Source: an uncultured Rhodoplanes sp. (GTDB lineage Bacteria > Pseudomonadota > Alphaproteobacteria > Rhizobiales > Xanthobacteraceae). From it: a stretch of DNA of 5,380 bases. Where the stretch lies: the NCBI GenBank assembly GCA_936924235.1, contig CAKZHN010000580.1, positions 1-5,380 on the forward strand, given 5' to 3'. Each line of letters begins with the position of its first letter. Within the stretch, counting starts at the first letter, position 1. Shown piece by piece: positions 1-5,380 of this stretch. Under the pieces are notes generated by a model, which worked only from the letters and a program-made list of their open reading frames with translations, did no database searches and was not told the origin of the DNA. Position numbers and translations under genes: made by a program.

Positions 1-247
1 GGCAGACCGCTGGACTTTAGTGCCTTAGCGGGACAGTCGGGCTGACAAAGGTGTGAAACCGGCGCGCTTGACAGGATGGGAGGTGTCCCGTTTTGCCGCA
101 GTTCTGCCGTAACCCGCGTTTGCCACAATTCGCTCGGAACCTGCCGCGGAACCGCGACAAATTTTCCACGGCCCTGACAAACGATTCGACGCGCGGCAAA
201 GACCGGGTTTACAAATTTAACGGGATGGGCAGATCGGGACGGGTTCA
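1..247. other. Non-coding leader upstream of the coiled-coil gene
   Basis: No convincing coding region lies here. The one open frame (17-199, minus) has an Arg/Cys-rich composition and no ribosome binding site. The stretch is less GC-rich than the gene that follows, with an A/T-rich patch around 207-220 just before it. An exact sigma-70 -35 hexamer, TTGACA, sits at 68-73, but the matching -10 position (about 91-96, TTTTGC) is poor. The octamer CTGACAAA occurs twice (42-49 and 174-181). The region probably carries the promoter and 5' untranslated region of the 248-3094 gene, but no start site can be fixed by reading. Confidence 0.5.
68..96 (+). promoter_or_regulatory. Weak candidate sigma-70 promoter
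   Basis: TTGACA at 68-73 is a perfect -35 element, followed after 17 bases by TTTTGC at 91-96, which matches only two of six -10 consensus positions. If used, it would give an untranslated leader of roughly 145 bases before the ATG at 248. The poor -10 keeps confidence low. Confidence 0.2.
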
Positions 248-3094
248 ATGAAAACAAATTTCATTCGTACTGGTTTGATGCGGCGTACCGCTTGGCTCGC
301 GATCGCGGTTGCGCTTGGCATGAATGGGTTGACGTCGAAAGCCTCGCAGGCGCTGGAGACGCAGGAACTGGCCGGCTGGTGGATCGCGATCGACGACACG
401 CTGCCGAAGCTCTGGAAGCAGGGCGCGATCGCGCCGATGGAAGAAGTGATCCAGATCGAGGCCGACGGCACGGTCTCCGACCGCACCATGAATTTCTGGG
501 CCGGCGGTGCCCAGGCCTGCTTCGACAACAAGGTCTGCTCGGACATGCCGGCGCTGGCCGCCGCGAAGGTTGCGGCGAGCGGCAATAAGATCAACTTCAC
601 CGACGTGGCGCCGACCGACGGCCGCGTCGATTCCGTGGCCGGCAGTCTGCTGGTGCGCCAGGAGGCCGTCACGGCGACGCCGGAATGGACCGCCTCGCTC
701 GACGGCCAGCGGCTGACGCTGCGGCTGGCGGGCTCGCCCAAGAGCCGCACCTTGGTGAAGATCGATCCCGACAAGCTGCGGCGCCTCTATGCCGGCATGC
801 GCATCACCAACTGGGCGCCGGAGGAGAACTGGCGCTGCTTCCTCGGCAACGCCACCGCGGGTGACGGCGCCTTTTCGCCGCTGCGCTCCGGCCGCTCCGC
901 CCGGGCGCCGGAATTCCTCGACCGCTATCTGAAGTTCGCCGGACTGGTGAACGCGCTGCGCTCGGCGGCGACGCTGCCGGCCTCGAACGAGACCGACACC
1001 GAGAAGCAGAAGCTCGCCGCCATCACGACCGAAGAGCTGCTGCTGCTGCCGGTCGATGGCCTGCCGCGGCCACCGACGGTCGATGACAAGCAGAAGCTGA
1101 TGAGCCTGCTGGTCTACATCGACCAGCACGCCCGCGCGACGACGGCGTTCAACAACGCCAACGCCACCGCGACCGCCGCCAAGGCGCGCGCCGCCGCGGC
1201 CGCGGCCGATGCCGCGACCAAGGAGGCCACCGCCAAATCCGCCAATGCCGCGGCCCAGGCCGCGCAGGCGAGGGCGACCGCCGCCGCCACCGAGCATGAG
1301 CGCTCGCAGGCCGCCGCCACCAGCCAGGCCCAGGCCGCCAAGGATGCAGCCGGCGCCGCCAAGACCGCCGAGACCGTCGCGGCGCTGAAGGAGGACACCA
1401 GCACCGCTGCCGCCGCTTCGGCCGAAGCGCTCCGCAAGGTCGCGCTCGCCCAGCAGCGCAAGGCGCGCGCCGCGCGCACTTACGTCGGCGACATGCAGCA
1501 GCGCCATCAGCAGTCGATCCGCGATGCGGAAGACCAGCGCAAGGCCGCCGAGCAGGCGCAGGCCGCGATCGCCCCGCAGCGCGATAAGGCCGCGGCGGTA
1601 ACGGCTGCCGCGAACGAAGCGCAGCAGAAGGCCGATGAGGCCAAGCTCGCCGCCGACGCGATGCGGCGGAAATACGAGTCGGTGCGGCTCGCCGCCGTGG
1701 CGCAGCAGCAGAAGAGCAATCTCATTGCAGCGTCGGCGCAGGCGTTCTCGGATTCGGTTGCCGAGGCGCAGAAGGCGTCGGCTGCGACGGCGGCGCTGCT
1801 CGAGAAGAGCAAGGCGCGCGTGGTGGCCGATGCCACCGGCTCGACCGGGGGCGGTCCGTCCGCCATCACCGACACCATGCGCGAGACCAGCGACACGGCT
1901 TCGACGCTCGCCGACACGCTGAAGACCGCGATCGCGGCGCGCGACAAGGCGATCGCCGACGCCAAGGCCGCGGCCGACAAGACCGCCGAGATGGTGAAGG
2001 CCGCGCAGGCCATGGAGCAGGAGGCCGCGGCCTCGATCGAGACCGCGATGACGGTGCAGAAGGCCGCCGATCAGGCCAAGGCCGACGCCGATGCGGCGAC
2101 GCTCGAGATCGCGCGGCTGACCGCGCTCGCGCGCAACGCCGACACCAAGGCCGGCGAGGCCGCCGAAGCCGTGAAGTCGGCGGAAGCCGCATTCTTCGCC
2201 AGCGAAAGCGACGCCGAAGCCGAAGAGAAGCAGGCCTCGGCGCTCAATGCCGCGGCCGAGGATGTCGCCAAGAAAGCCGCCACCGCGCTCACCGCGGCGC
2301 AGACCGCCGCCGCCACGCGCATGACGACTGCGCGCGGCACCGAGGACGCCAGCGCCGACGCCAAGCGCAGCGGCCAAGCGGTGACTAATGCCGCGGCCGC
2401 GATGGCGACCTCCGCGGAGGCCGCGAAGGCCGCGACCGCGGCGGCGCAGGAAGCCACTGCGCAGCACGAAGCCGCGTCGCAGGTGCTCGCCAAGGCCAAC
2501 GCCGAGGCGCAGGCCGCGACGGATGCCGAGACCACCGCGTCGAAAGCCCTGAAGGCCGCGGCTGAGAGTCAGCCGCGCGGCGAGGGGCTTCCGGTGATCG
2601 CTGCAACCGACATCACGGCGCTGGCCGCGGTGATCGGCGAGACCGATGAAGCCAAGCGTCTGTTCTGCCGCGGTCAGGTCGCGGCGCTGACCACCAGCAC
2701 GGCGCCGCCGAAGCCGGTGGCCGCTGCCCCGGCACCCGCGCCGAAACCGCAGGCCGTGACCACGGTCGCGCCGCCGCAGCCCAAGCCCGTGCCGGTCCCC
2801 GTCGCGACGACGGCACCGGCCGCCGCTCCGCCGGCGCCTGCTCCGGCAGCTCCCGCCGTGGCAACGCCCGCGCCGGCTGCGCCCGCACCGGTCGCGGTGG
2901 TGACGCCGCCGCAGCACACGCCGGCGCCGCGGCCGGTCGTGCACCGGCCGGTCGAGCACCGGCCCGTGGCCGCGCGGCCTGCGGCCAAGGTTGCGCCCGC
3001 GGCGAAGCCGACTGCTGCCGAGACGAAGAAGCCCGAGCCGGCGGCGAAGAAGAAGGCCGCCGAGGCCGACACCAAGAAGCCCGCGGCGCGATAG
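248..3094 (+). CDS. Exported Ala-rich coiled-coil protein with Pro/Lys-rich tail, function unknown
   Basis: I do not recognise this 948-residue protein. Residues 1-35 look like a Sec signal peptide: basic start with Arg12-Arg13, hydrophobic core about 15-28, likely cleavage after ASQA. Residues 37-290 form a mixed-composition domain with a WWIAIDD segment near 44-50 and Cys91, Cys97 and Cys197. Residues about 290-775 are Ala/Lys/Glu/Gln-rich with almost no proline, so long helix or coiled coil is expected, broken only by GSTGGGPS at 531-538. Residues 778-815 are less biased and hold the fourth Cys (807). Residues 819-893 are Pro/Ala-rich, RPV recurs at 895, 900 and 905, and 913-948 is Lys/Ala-rich. 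The composition recalls TolA or TonB spacers, but no anchoring domain of either is seen, so a periplasmic or surface structural role is inference. The ATG follows a modest GGGA (236-239) at 8 bases; Met11 is an alternative start. It stands alone on its strand. Confidence 0.9.
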   Translation: MKTNFIRTGLMRRTAWLAIAVALGMNGLTSKASQALETQELAGWWIAIDDTLPKLWKQGAIAPMEEVIQIEADGTVSDRTMNFWAGGAQACFDNKVCSDMPALAAAKVAASGNKINFTDVAPTDGRVDSVAGSLLVRQEAVTATPEWTASLDGQRLTLRLAGSPKSRTLVKIDPDKLRRLYAGMRITNWAPEENWRCFLGNATAGDGAFSPLRSGRSARAPEFLDRYLKFAGLVNALRSAATLPASNETDTEKQKLAAITTEELLLLPVDGLPRPPTVDDKQKLMSLLVYIDQHARATTAFNNANATATAAKARAAAAAADAATKEATAKSANAAAQAAQARATAAATEHERSQAAATSQAQAAKDAAGAAKTAETVAALKEDTSTAAAASAEALRKVALAQQRKARAARTYVGDMQQRHQQSIRDAEDQRKAAEQAQAAIAPQRDKAAAVTAAANEAQQKADEAKLAADAMRRKYESVRLAAVAQQQKSNLIAASAQAFSDSVAEAQKASAATAALLEKSKARVVADATGSTGGGPSAITDTMRETSDTASTLADTLKTAIAARDKAIADAKAAADKTAEMVKAAQAMEQEAAASIETAMTVQKAADQAKADADAATLEIARLTALARNADTKAGEAAEAVKSAEAAFFASESDAEAEEKQASALNAAAEDVAKKAATALTAAQTAAATRMTTARGTEDASADAKRSGQAVTNAAAAMATSAEAAKAATAAAQEATAQHEAASQVLAKANAEAQAATDAETTASKALKAAAESQPRGEGLPVIAATDITALAAVIGETDEAKRLFCRGQVAALTTSTAPPKPVAAAPAPAPKPQAVTTVAPPQPKPVPVPVATTAPAAAPPAPAPAAPAVATPAPAAPAPVAVVTPPQHTPAPRPVVHRPVEHRPVAARPAAKVAPAAKPTAAETKKPEPAAKKKAAEADTKKPAAR

Positions 3095-3106
3095 CGATTG
3101 ATCAAG

Positions 3107-3138
3107 CAGAGCCCGCCCCGCTTGCGGGGCGGGCTCTG
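3107..3138 (+). terminator. Strong GC-rich hairpin terminator between convergent genes
   Basis: A perfect inverted repeat pairs 3107-3121 with 3124-3138. Sterically this is a 14-bp stem closed by a CTTG tetraloop. It begins 12 bases after the stop of the coiled-coil gene. The tail on the plus strand (GTCTTTG) holds only a short T run, and the minus-strand side has none, so it is a good intrinsic terminator for the plus gene and at most a 3'-end stabiliser for the convergent transporter, whose stop lies 17 bases away. Confidence 0.85.
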
Positions 3139-3155
3139 TCTTTGTGGCGTGGCCG

Positions 3156-4379
3156 CTACTCCAGCGCCGCGCCCTTGCGCTCCGGAATGAGCGCGAGCGT
3201 CGCCACGATGTCGATCAGATAGATCACGGCCAGCAGTCCGATCGCGACCGAGAAGCCGTAGCCGGTCGCCAGCAATCCGACCACGAACGGCCCGAAGCCG
3301 CCGACGCCGCGGCCGAGATTGAACAGCACGTTCTCCGCGGTGGCCCGCGCCTCGGTCGGATAGAGCTCCGACAGCAGCGCGCCGTAGCCGCCGAGCATGC
3401 CGTTGACGAACAGCCCCATCACGGCGCCGCCGATCAGCAGCGCATTGGCGTCGGTGAGCTGCGAATAGACCAGCACCATGATGAAGGCGCCGGCCTGGAA
3501 CGTCAGCAGCGCTGGCCGCCGTCCGACGCGATCGGCGAACACGCCGAACACGAAGATGCCGATCGCCATGCCCAGGATGGTGACCGCGGTCCACACCGAC
3601 GATTGCGTCAGCCCGAACTTGAACTGCGTCGACAGGTAGTTCGGCAGCCAGATCATCACGCCGTAGTAGCCGAAGTTCTGCACCGCGCAGAGGATCAGCA
3701 TGCCGAGGCTGATCTTGGCGGTGGCGGCGTCCTTGACCAGGAGCCGCAGCGGCATCGCCGGCGTGGTCTTGGCCTTCTCCAGGAAGATCTTCGGTTCGCC
3801 GACATACCAGCGCACGACGAAGGCGATGACGCCCGGCACGAGGCCGACGATGAACATGCCGCGCCAGCCGATCACCGGCAGCAGCGCCGGCGTCACCAGT
3901 GCGGCGAGCAGCACGCCGGCCTGCCAGCCGAGCGCCACGTAGGAGCAGGCCCGCGCGCGCTTGCCGGCCGGCCAGGCCTCGGCGACGAGCGTCATGCCGA
4001 TGCCGAACTCGCCGCCGAGGCCGAGCCCCGCGATGGTCCGGTAGATCAGCAGGTCCCAGTAGCCCTGCGCGAACGCGCACAGACCGGTGAAGATCGCAAA
4101 CAGCAGGATGGTCCAGGTCAGCACCCGGACGCGGCCGTAGTAGTCGCTGAGGATGCCGAACAGGATGCCGCCGACCACGGCGCCGATCAGCGTCCAGGTG
4201 ACGAGCGAGCCCGCCTGCGGCGGCGTCAGCCCGAGCTCGGACGAGATCGCCCGCAGCATGAACCCGAGTATCAGAAGGTCGAAGCCGTCCATCGCATAAC
4301 CGATGGCGGACGCGAACAGCGCCTTGTGCGCTGCGGCATCCGGGCGCGCATCCGCGCCCGTTGCAGTCATGGTGCTCAT
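3156..4379 (-). CDS. Major facilitator superfamily transporter, sialate/aromatic-acid:H+ symporter-like
   Basis: This 407-residue protein is a 12-helix inner-membrane carrier; helices fall near 22-44, 59-78, 86-104, 109-132, 145-168, 172-192, 222-246, 262-281, 289-308, 312-334, 350-373 and 376-397. MFS signature A is clear between helices 2 and 3 (Gly75, Asp79, Gly82-Arg83, Arg85) and repeats in the second half (Gly279, Asp283, Gly286-Arg287-Arg288). DGFD at 31-34 in helix 1, Arg114 with GGEFG (122-126) in helix 4, and ELYPTEAR at 338-345 match the proton-coupled carboxylate carriers around NanT and PcaK. An organic or aromatic acid substrate is therefore likely but not proved; no catabolic gene is adjacent. 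The chosen ATG has a GGGGAG ribosome site 6 bases upstream. The frame stays open far upstream, but that part is antisense to the SPW gene. Transcription converges with the coiled-coil gene. Confidence 0.93.
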   Translation of the reverse strand: MSTMTATGADARPDAAAHKALFASAIGYAMDGFDLLILGFMLRAISSELGLTPPQAGSLVTWTLIGAVVGGILFGILSDYYGRVRVLTWTILLFAIFTGLCAFAQGYWDLLIYRTIAGLGLGGEFGIGMTLVAEAWPAGKRARACSYVALGWQAGVLLAALVTPALLPVIGWRGMFIVGLVPGVIAFVVRWYVGEPKIFLEKAKTTPAMPLRLLVKDAATAKISLGMLILCAVQNFGYYGVMIWLPNYLSTQFKFGLTQSSVWTAVTILGMAIGIFVFGVFADRVGRRPALLTFQAGAFIMVLVYSQLTDANALLIGGAVMGLFVNGMLGGYGALLSELYPTEARATAENVLFNLGRGVGGFGPFVVGLLATGYGFSVAIGLLAVIYLIDIVATLALIPERKGAALE

Positions 4380-4385
4380 CGTTGT

Positions 4386-4391
4386 CTCCCC
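4386..4391 (-). promoter_or_regulatory. Ribosome binding site fixing the transporter start
   Basis: Read on the minus strand, GGGGAG lies 6 bases before the ATG at 4377-4379. A second in-frame ATG three codons later (4368-4370) is less well spaced. The site decides against the much longer open frame that runs up to 4955. Confidence 0.75.
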
Positions 4392-4431
4392 GGCAGAGGC
4401 GCTTCTATCAACGCCCGAAGCCGAGGCGGCG

Positions 4432-4457
4432 CAACATGCAGCGCACAATGGCTGTTG
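4432..4457. promoter_or_regulatory. Candidate operator dyad in the divergent spacer
   Basis: Half-sites CAACATGCA (4432-4440) and TGGCTGTTG (4449-4457) are inverted repeats matching at 7 of 9 positions, separated by 8 bases. The dyad is 52 bases upstream of the transporter ATG, in the 195-bp spacer shared with the divergent SPW gene. Its size and place suit a dimeric repressor or activator, but no regulator gene is in the window and such a match can occur by chance. Confidence 0.25.
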
Positions 4458-4537
4458 AAAAATTGCATGCCAGACACGCCGTCCGGCCTGCGGCATCCCG
4501 GTCCGGAACCCCCATGTCTCAAGTGTGGTTGTTCTGA

Positions 4538-4557
4538 TGCTCCGGAATCCCGGAGCA
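4538..4557 (+). promoter_or_regulatory. Perfect hairpin in the SPW gene leader
   Basis: TGCTCCGG (4538-4545) and CCGGAGCA (4550-4557) form an exact 8-bp stem with an AATC loop. The hairpin ends 5 bases before the ribosome binding site at 4563-4568. There is no T run, so it is not a standard terminator. It could shape translation or mRNA stability, or serve as a protein-binding palindrome. Confidence 0.45.
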
Positions 4558-4562
4558 AATGC

Positions 4563-4568
4563 GGGAGG
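4563..4568 (+). promoter_or_regulatory. Ribosome binding site of the SPW gene
   Basis: GGGAGG is a near-ideal Shine-Dalgarno sequence, 6 bases before the ATG at 4575. It fixes the start of the 127-residue protein inside a much longer open frame that runs antisense through the transporter gene. Confidence 0.8.
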
Positions 4569-4574
4569 TTTGCC

Positions 4575-4958
4575 ATGCAACGCCGCGAAGCCACCCTCGA
4601 CCTCTACAACGCCGTCCTCGGCGCTTTCCTGATCGTCTCGCCCTGGCTGTTCGATTACGCCTACAGCCCGGCCCGCAACGGCGCCTTCGCGGCCGGTGCG
4701 GTGCTGATGCTGGTCTCGCTGCTGGCGATCGCCGCATTCCGGGAGTGGGAGGAGTGGGTCAATCTCGCCATCGGCTGCTGGGTCATCGCGTCGCCGTGGA
4801 TCCTCGATTTTCCGCACCGCAGCGCGATGCATGTCGCGGTGCTGATCGGCTCGATCGTGGTGTTCCTGTCGCTGCTCGAACTGTGGCTGATCCACAATCC
4901 GAGGTGGCTCGACCAGCCCGTCGCGTCGCCGCCGGAGCAGGGCAAGCCGCGTCACTGA
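4575..4958 (+). CDS. SPW repeat membrane protein
   Basis: This 127-residue integral membrane protein carries two copies of the SPW motif, Ser22-Pro23-Trp24 and Ser73-Pro74-Trp75, each followed by a short hydrophobic stretch ending in an Asp-aromatic pair (FDY, LDF). The 51-residue offset marks an internal duplication: each repeat has a helix ending at SPW and a second helix, giving four predicted segments near 8-26, 34-54, 62-78 and 86-105. The N-terminus is basic (MQRRE) and the C-terminus polar. It fits the SPW repeat family (Pfam PF03779), small bacterial membrane proteins of unknown biochemical role. An ideal GGGAGG site precedes the ATG. It is divergent from the transporter and converges on the cytochrome gene with only 10 bases between the stops. 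Function cannot be read from sequence. Confidence 0.9.
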   Translation: MQRREATLDLYNAVLGAFLIVSPWLFDYAYSPARNGAFAAGAVLMLVSLLAIAAFREWEEWVNLAIGCWVIASPWILDFPHRSAMHVAVLIGSIVVFLSLLELWLIHNPRWLDQPVASPPEQGKPRH

Positions 4959-4968
4959 GCGCGGCTGG

Positions 4969-5280
4969 CTACTTCTTTTCGCCGGCCATCACATAGGCCC
5001 ACAGCGCCTCGAGGTCGCCGGGCTGCAGCACCTCGCCCCAGGGCGGCATGTTGTTCTTGCCCTTGGTCACCGACGCTTCGAAGCGCGCGAACTGCCCCGG
5101 CGGAAACGTGCGCAGGTCGAAGCTGCCGCCGGGATACTCCATCTGCGCGCCGTGGCACGGCGTGCAGTAGGTCGCGTAGACGTCGGCGCCGGCCTTGATC
5201 TTGTCGGGCGCAAATTCCTGCGCCGCGGCGCTCGTGCCGAGGAGCACGAGGCCGAGGCCCACCACATTCACCAGTCGCAT
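4969..5280 (-). CDS. Small periplasmic c-type cytochrome precursor
   Basis: This 103-residue protein has a Sec signal peptide (hydrophobic core about 4-15, likely cleavage after SAAA at residue 20), leaving a mature chain of about 83 residues. The single heme site is CTPCH at 39-43: Cys39 and Cys42 bind heme and His43 is the proximal ligand. Met78 in NNMPPWG is the probable distal ligand, and the closing helix (about 88-99, LEALWAYVMAG) is typical of class I monoheme cytochromes c. It should shuttle electrons in the periplasm. Short stand-alone cytochromes of this kind often accept electrons from periplasmic dehydrogenases such as quinoproteins, but no partner is in the window, so the donor is unknown. 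Upstream, GAGGAA (5292-5297, minus strand) is 11 bases from the ATG, a rather long spacing. No truncation is apparent. Confidence 0.92.
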   Translation of the reverse strand: MRLVNVVGLGLVLLGTSAAAQEFAPDKIKAGADVYATYCTPCHGAQMEYPGGSFDLRTFPPGQFARFEASVTKGKNNMPPWGEVLQPGDLEALWAYVMAGEKK

Positions 5281-5291
5281 GCTTTTCTGGA

Positions 5292-5297
5292 TTCCTC
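5292..5297 (-). promoter_or_regulatory. Probable ribosome binding site of the cytochrome gene
   Basis: On the minus strand GAGGAA precedes the ATG (5278-5280) by 11 bases, longer than the optimal 5-9. No better site is closer. The start is still supported by the complete signal peptide that begins there. Confidence 0.45.
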
Positions 5298-5333
5298 GAA
5301 CTCGTTCTTGAAATGAAACGGTGGTGTCGCTTC

Positions 5334-5380
5334 ACCCTCCCCTGGAGGGGGAGGGTCGCGAGCGAAGCTCGCGGGGTGGG
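5334..5380. repeat. Double-hairpin palindromic intergenic repeat, cut by the window edge
   Basis: Two adjacent perfect hairpins are visible. The first has 9-bp arms ACCCTCCCC (5334-5342) and GGGGAGGGT (5348-5356) with a TGGAG loop. The second has 7-bp arms CGCGAGC (5357-5363) and GCTCGCG (5367-5373) with a GAA loop. The following GGGTGGG (5374-5380) can pair with CACCC at 5333-5337, so the whole unit could alternatively close as one cruciform-like structure. From memory, GC-rich units of this style are scattered between genes in Bradyrhizobium and Rhodopseudomonas; the copy number here is not checked. It lies about 55 bases upstream of the cytochrome ATG and probably continues past 5380. Confidence 0.65.

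Noticed and set aside
42..181. Octamer CTGACAAA present at 42-49 and 174-181
   Set aside because: Two copies 132 bases apart, with no symmetry or promoter spacing, are not enough to call a binding site.
17..199. 60-residue minus-strand open frame in the leader
   Set aside because: It has no ribosome site, an Arg/Cys-rich composition and no recognisable feature.
225..251. Eight-codon leader frame whose TGA overlaps the ATG at 248 (ATGA)
   Set aside because: It resembles a translational coupling arrangement but has no ribosome binding site of its own and is short enough to arise by chance.
1187..2560. Ala-codon tracts as possible tandem DNA repeats
   Set aside because: The repetition is at amino-acid composition level; I see no fixed-length DNA unit repeated in tandem.
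245..2959. 904-residue open frame antisense to the coiled-coil gene
   Set aside because: It is a by-product of GCC/GCG alanine codons, whose complements rarely give stops. The translation is Arg/Gly-rich low complexity, while the plus strand has a signal peptide, ordered domains and a terminator.
2674..4080. 468-residue minus-strand open frame overlapping the transporter and the coiled-coil gene end
   Set aside because: It is a frame-shifted shadow of the transporter that runs through the terminator hairpin into antisense low-complexity sequence.
4380..4955. N-terminal extension of the transporter frame to 599 residues
   Set aside because: The extension is antisense to the SPW gene and hydrophilic. 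The ribosome site at 4386-4391 and the usual MFS length of about 400 residues support the start at 4379.
3144..4958. Long plus-strand open frame continuing through the transporter into the SPW gene
   Set aside because: Only the last 127 codons, after the GGGAGG site, make a plausible protein. The rest is antisense to a clear MFS transporter and is His/Asp/Arg-rich.

Overview
The window has the look of a chromosomal stretch from a GC-rich alphaproteobacterium, most likely of the Bradyrhizobium/Rhodopseudomonas group. The signs are strong GC bias at third codon positions, a small periplasmic cytochrome c, an SPW-repeat membrane protein, and a GC-rich double-hairpin intergenic repeat at the right edge of a style I associate with that group. 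The assignment is inferred from composition and recalled patterns; no search was run.

The layout is four complete genes in strictly alternating orientation (+, -, +, -), so each is probably its own transcription unit. Positions 1-247 are a non-coding leader. Positions 248-3094 (+) encode a 948-residue exported protein: signal peptide, an unrecognised N-terminal domain, about 485 residues of alanine-rich predicted coiled coil interrupted near its middle by a Gly/Pro hinge, a short segment with a lone Cys, then a Pro/Ala-rich and Lys-rich tail. A strong GC hairpin (3107-3138) separates it from a convergent major facilitator transporter at 3156-4379 (-), which resembles the sialate/aromatic-acid proton symporters. 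A 195-bp divergent spacer holds an imperfect dyad and a perfect hairpin, and leads to a 127-residue two-repeat SPW membrane protein at 4575-4958 (+). Ten bases further on, convergently, a 103-residue c-type cytochrome precursor lies at 4969-5280 (-). The window closes inside a palindromic intergenic repeat (5334-5380).

No shared pathway links the four genes. Three encode membrane proteins or exported envelope proteins and one is a soluble periplasmic electron carrier. The most unusual object is the long coiled-coil protein. Its nearly central hinge and its Cys placement suggest a folded-back hairpin rod in the periplasm or on the cell surface. I see no mobile element, CRISPR array, tRNA or rRNA.
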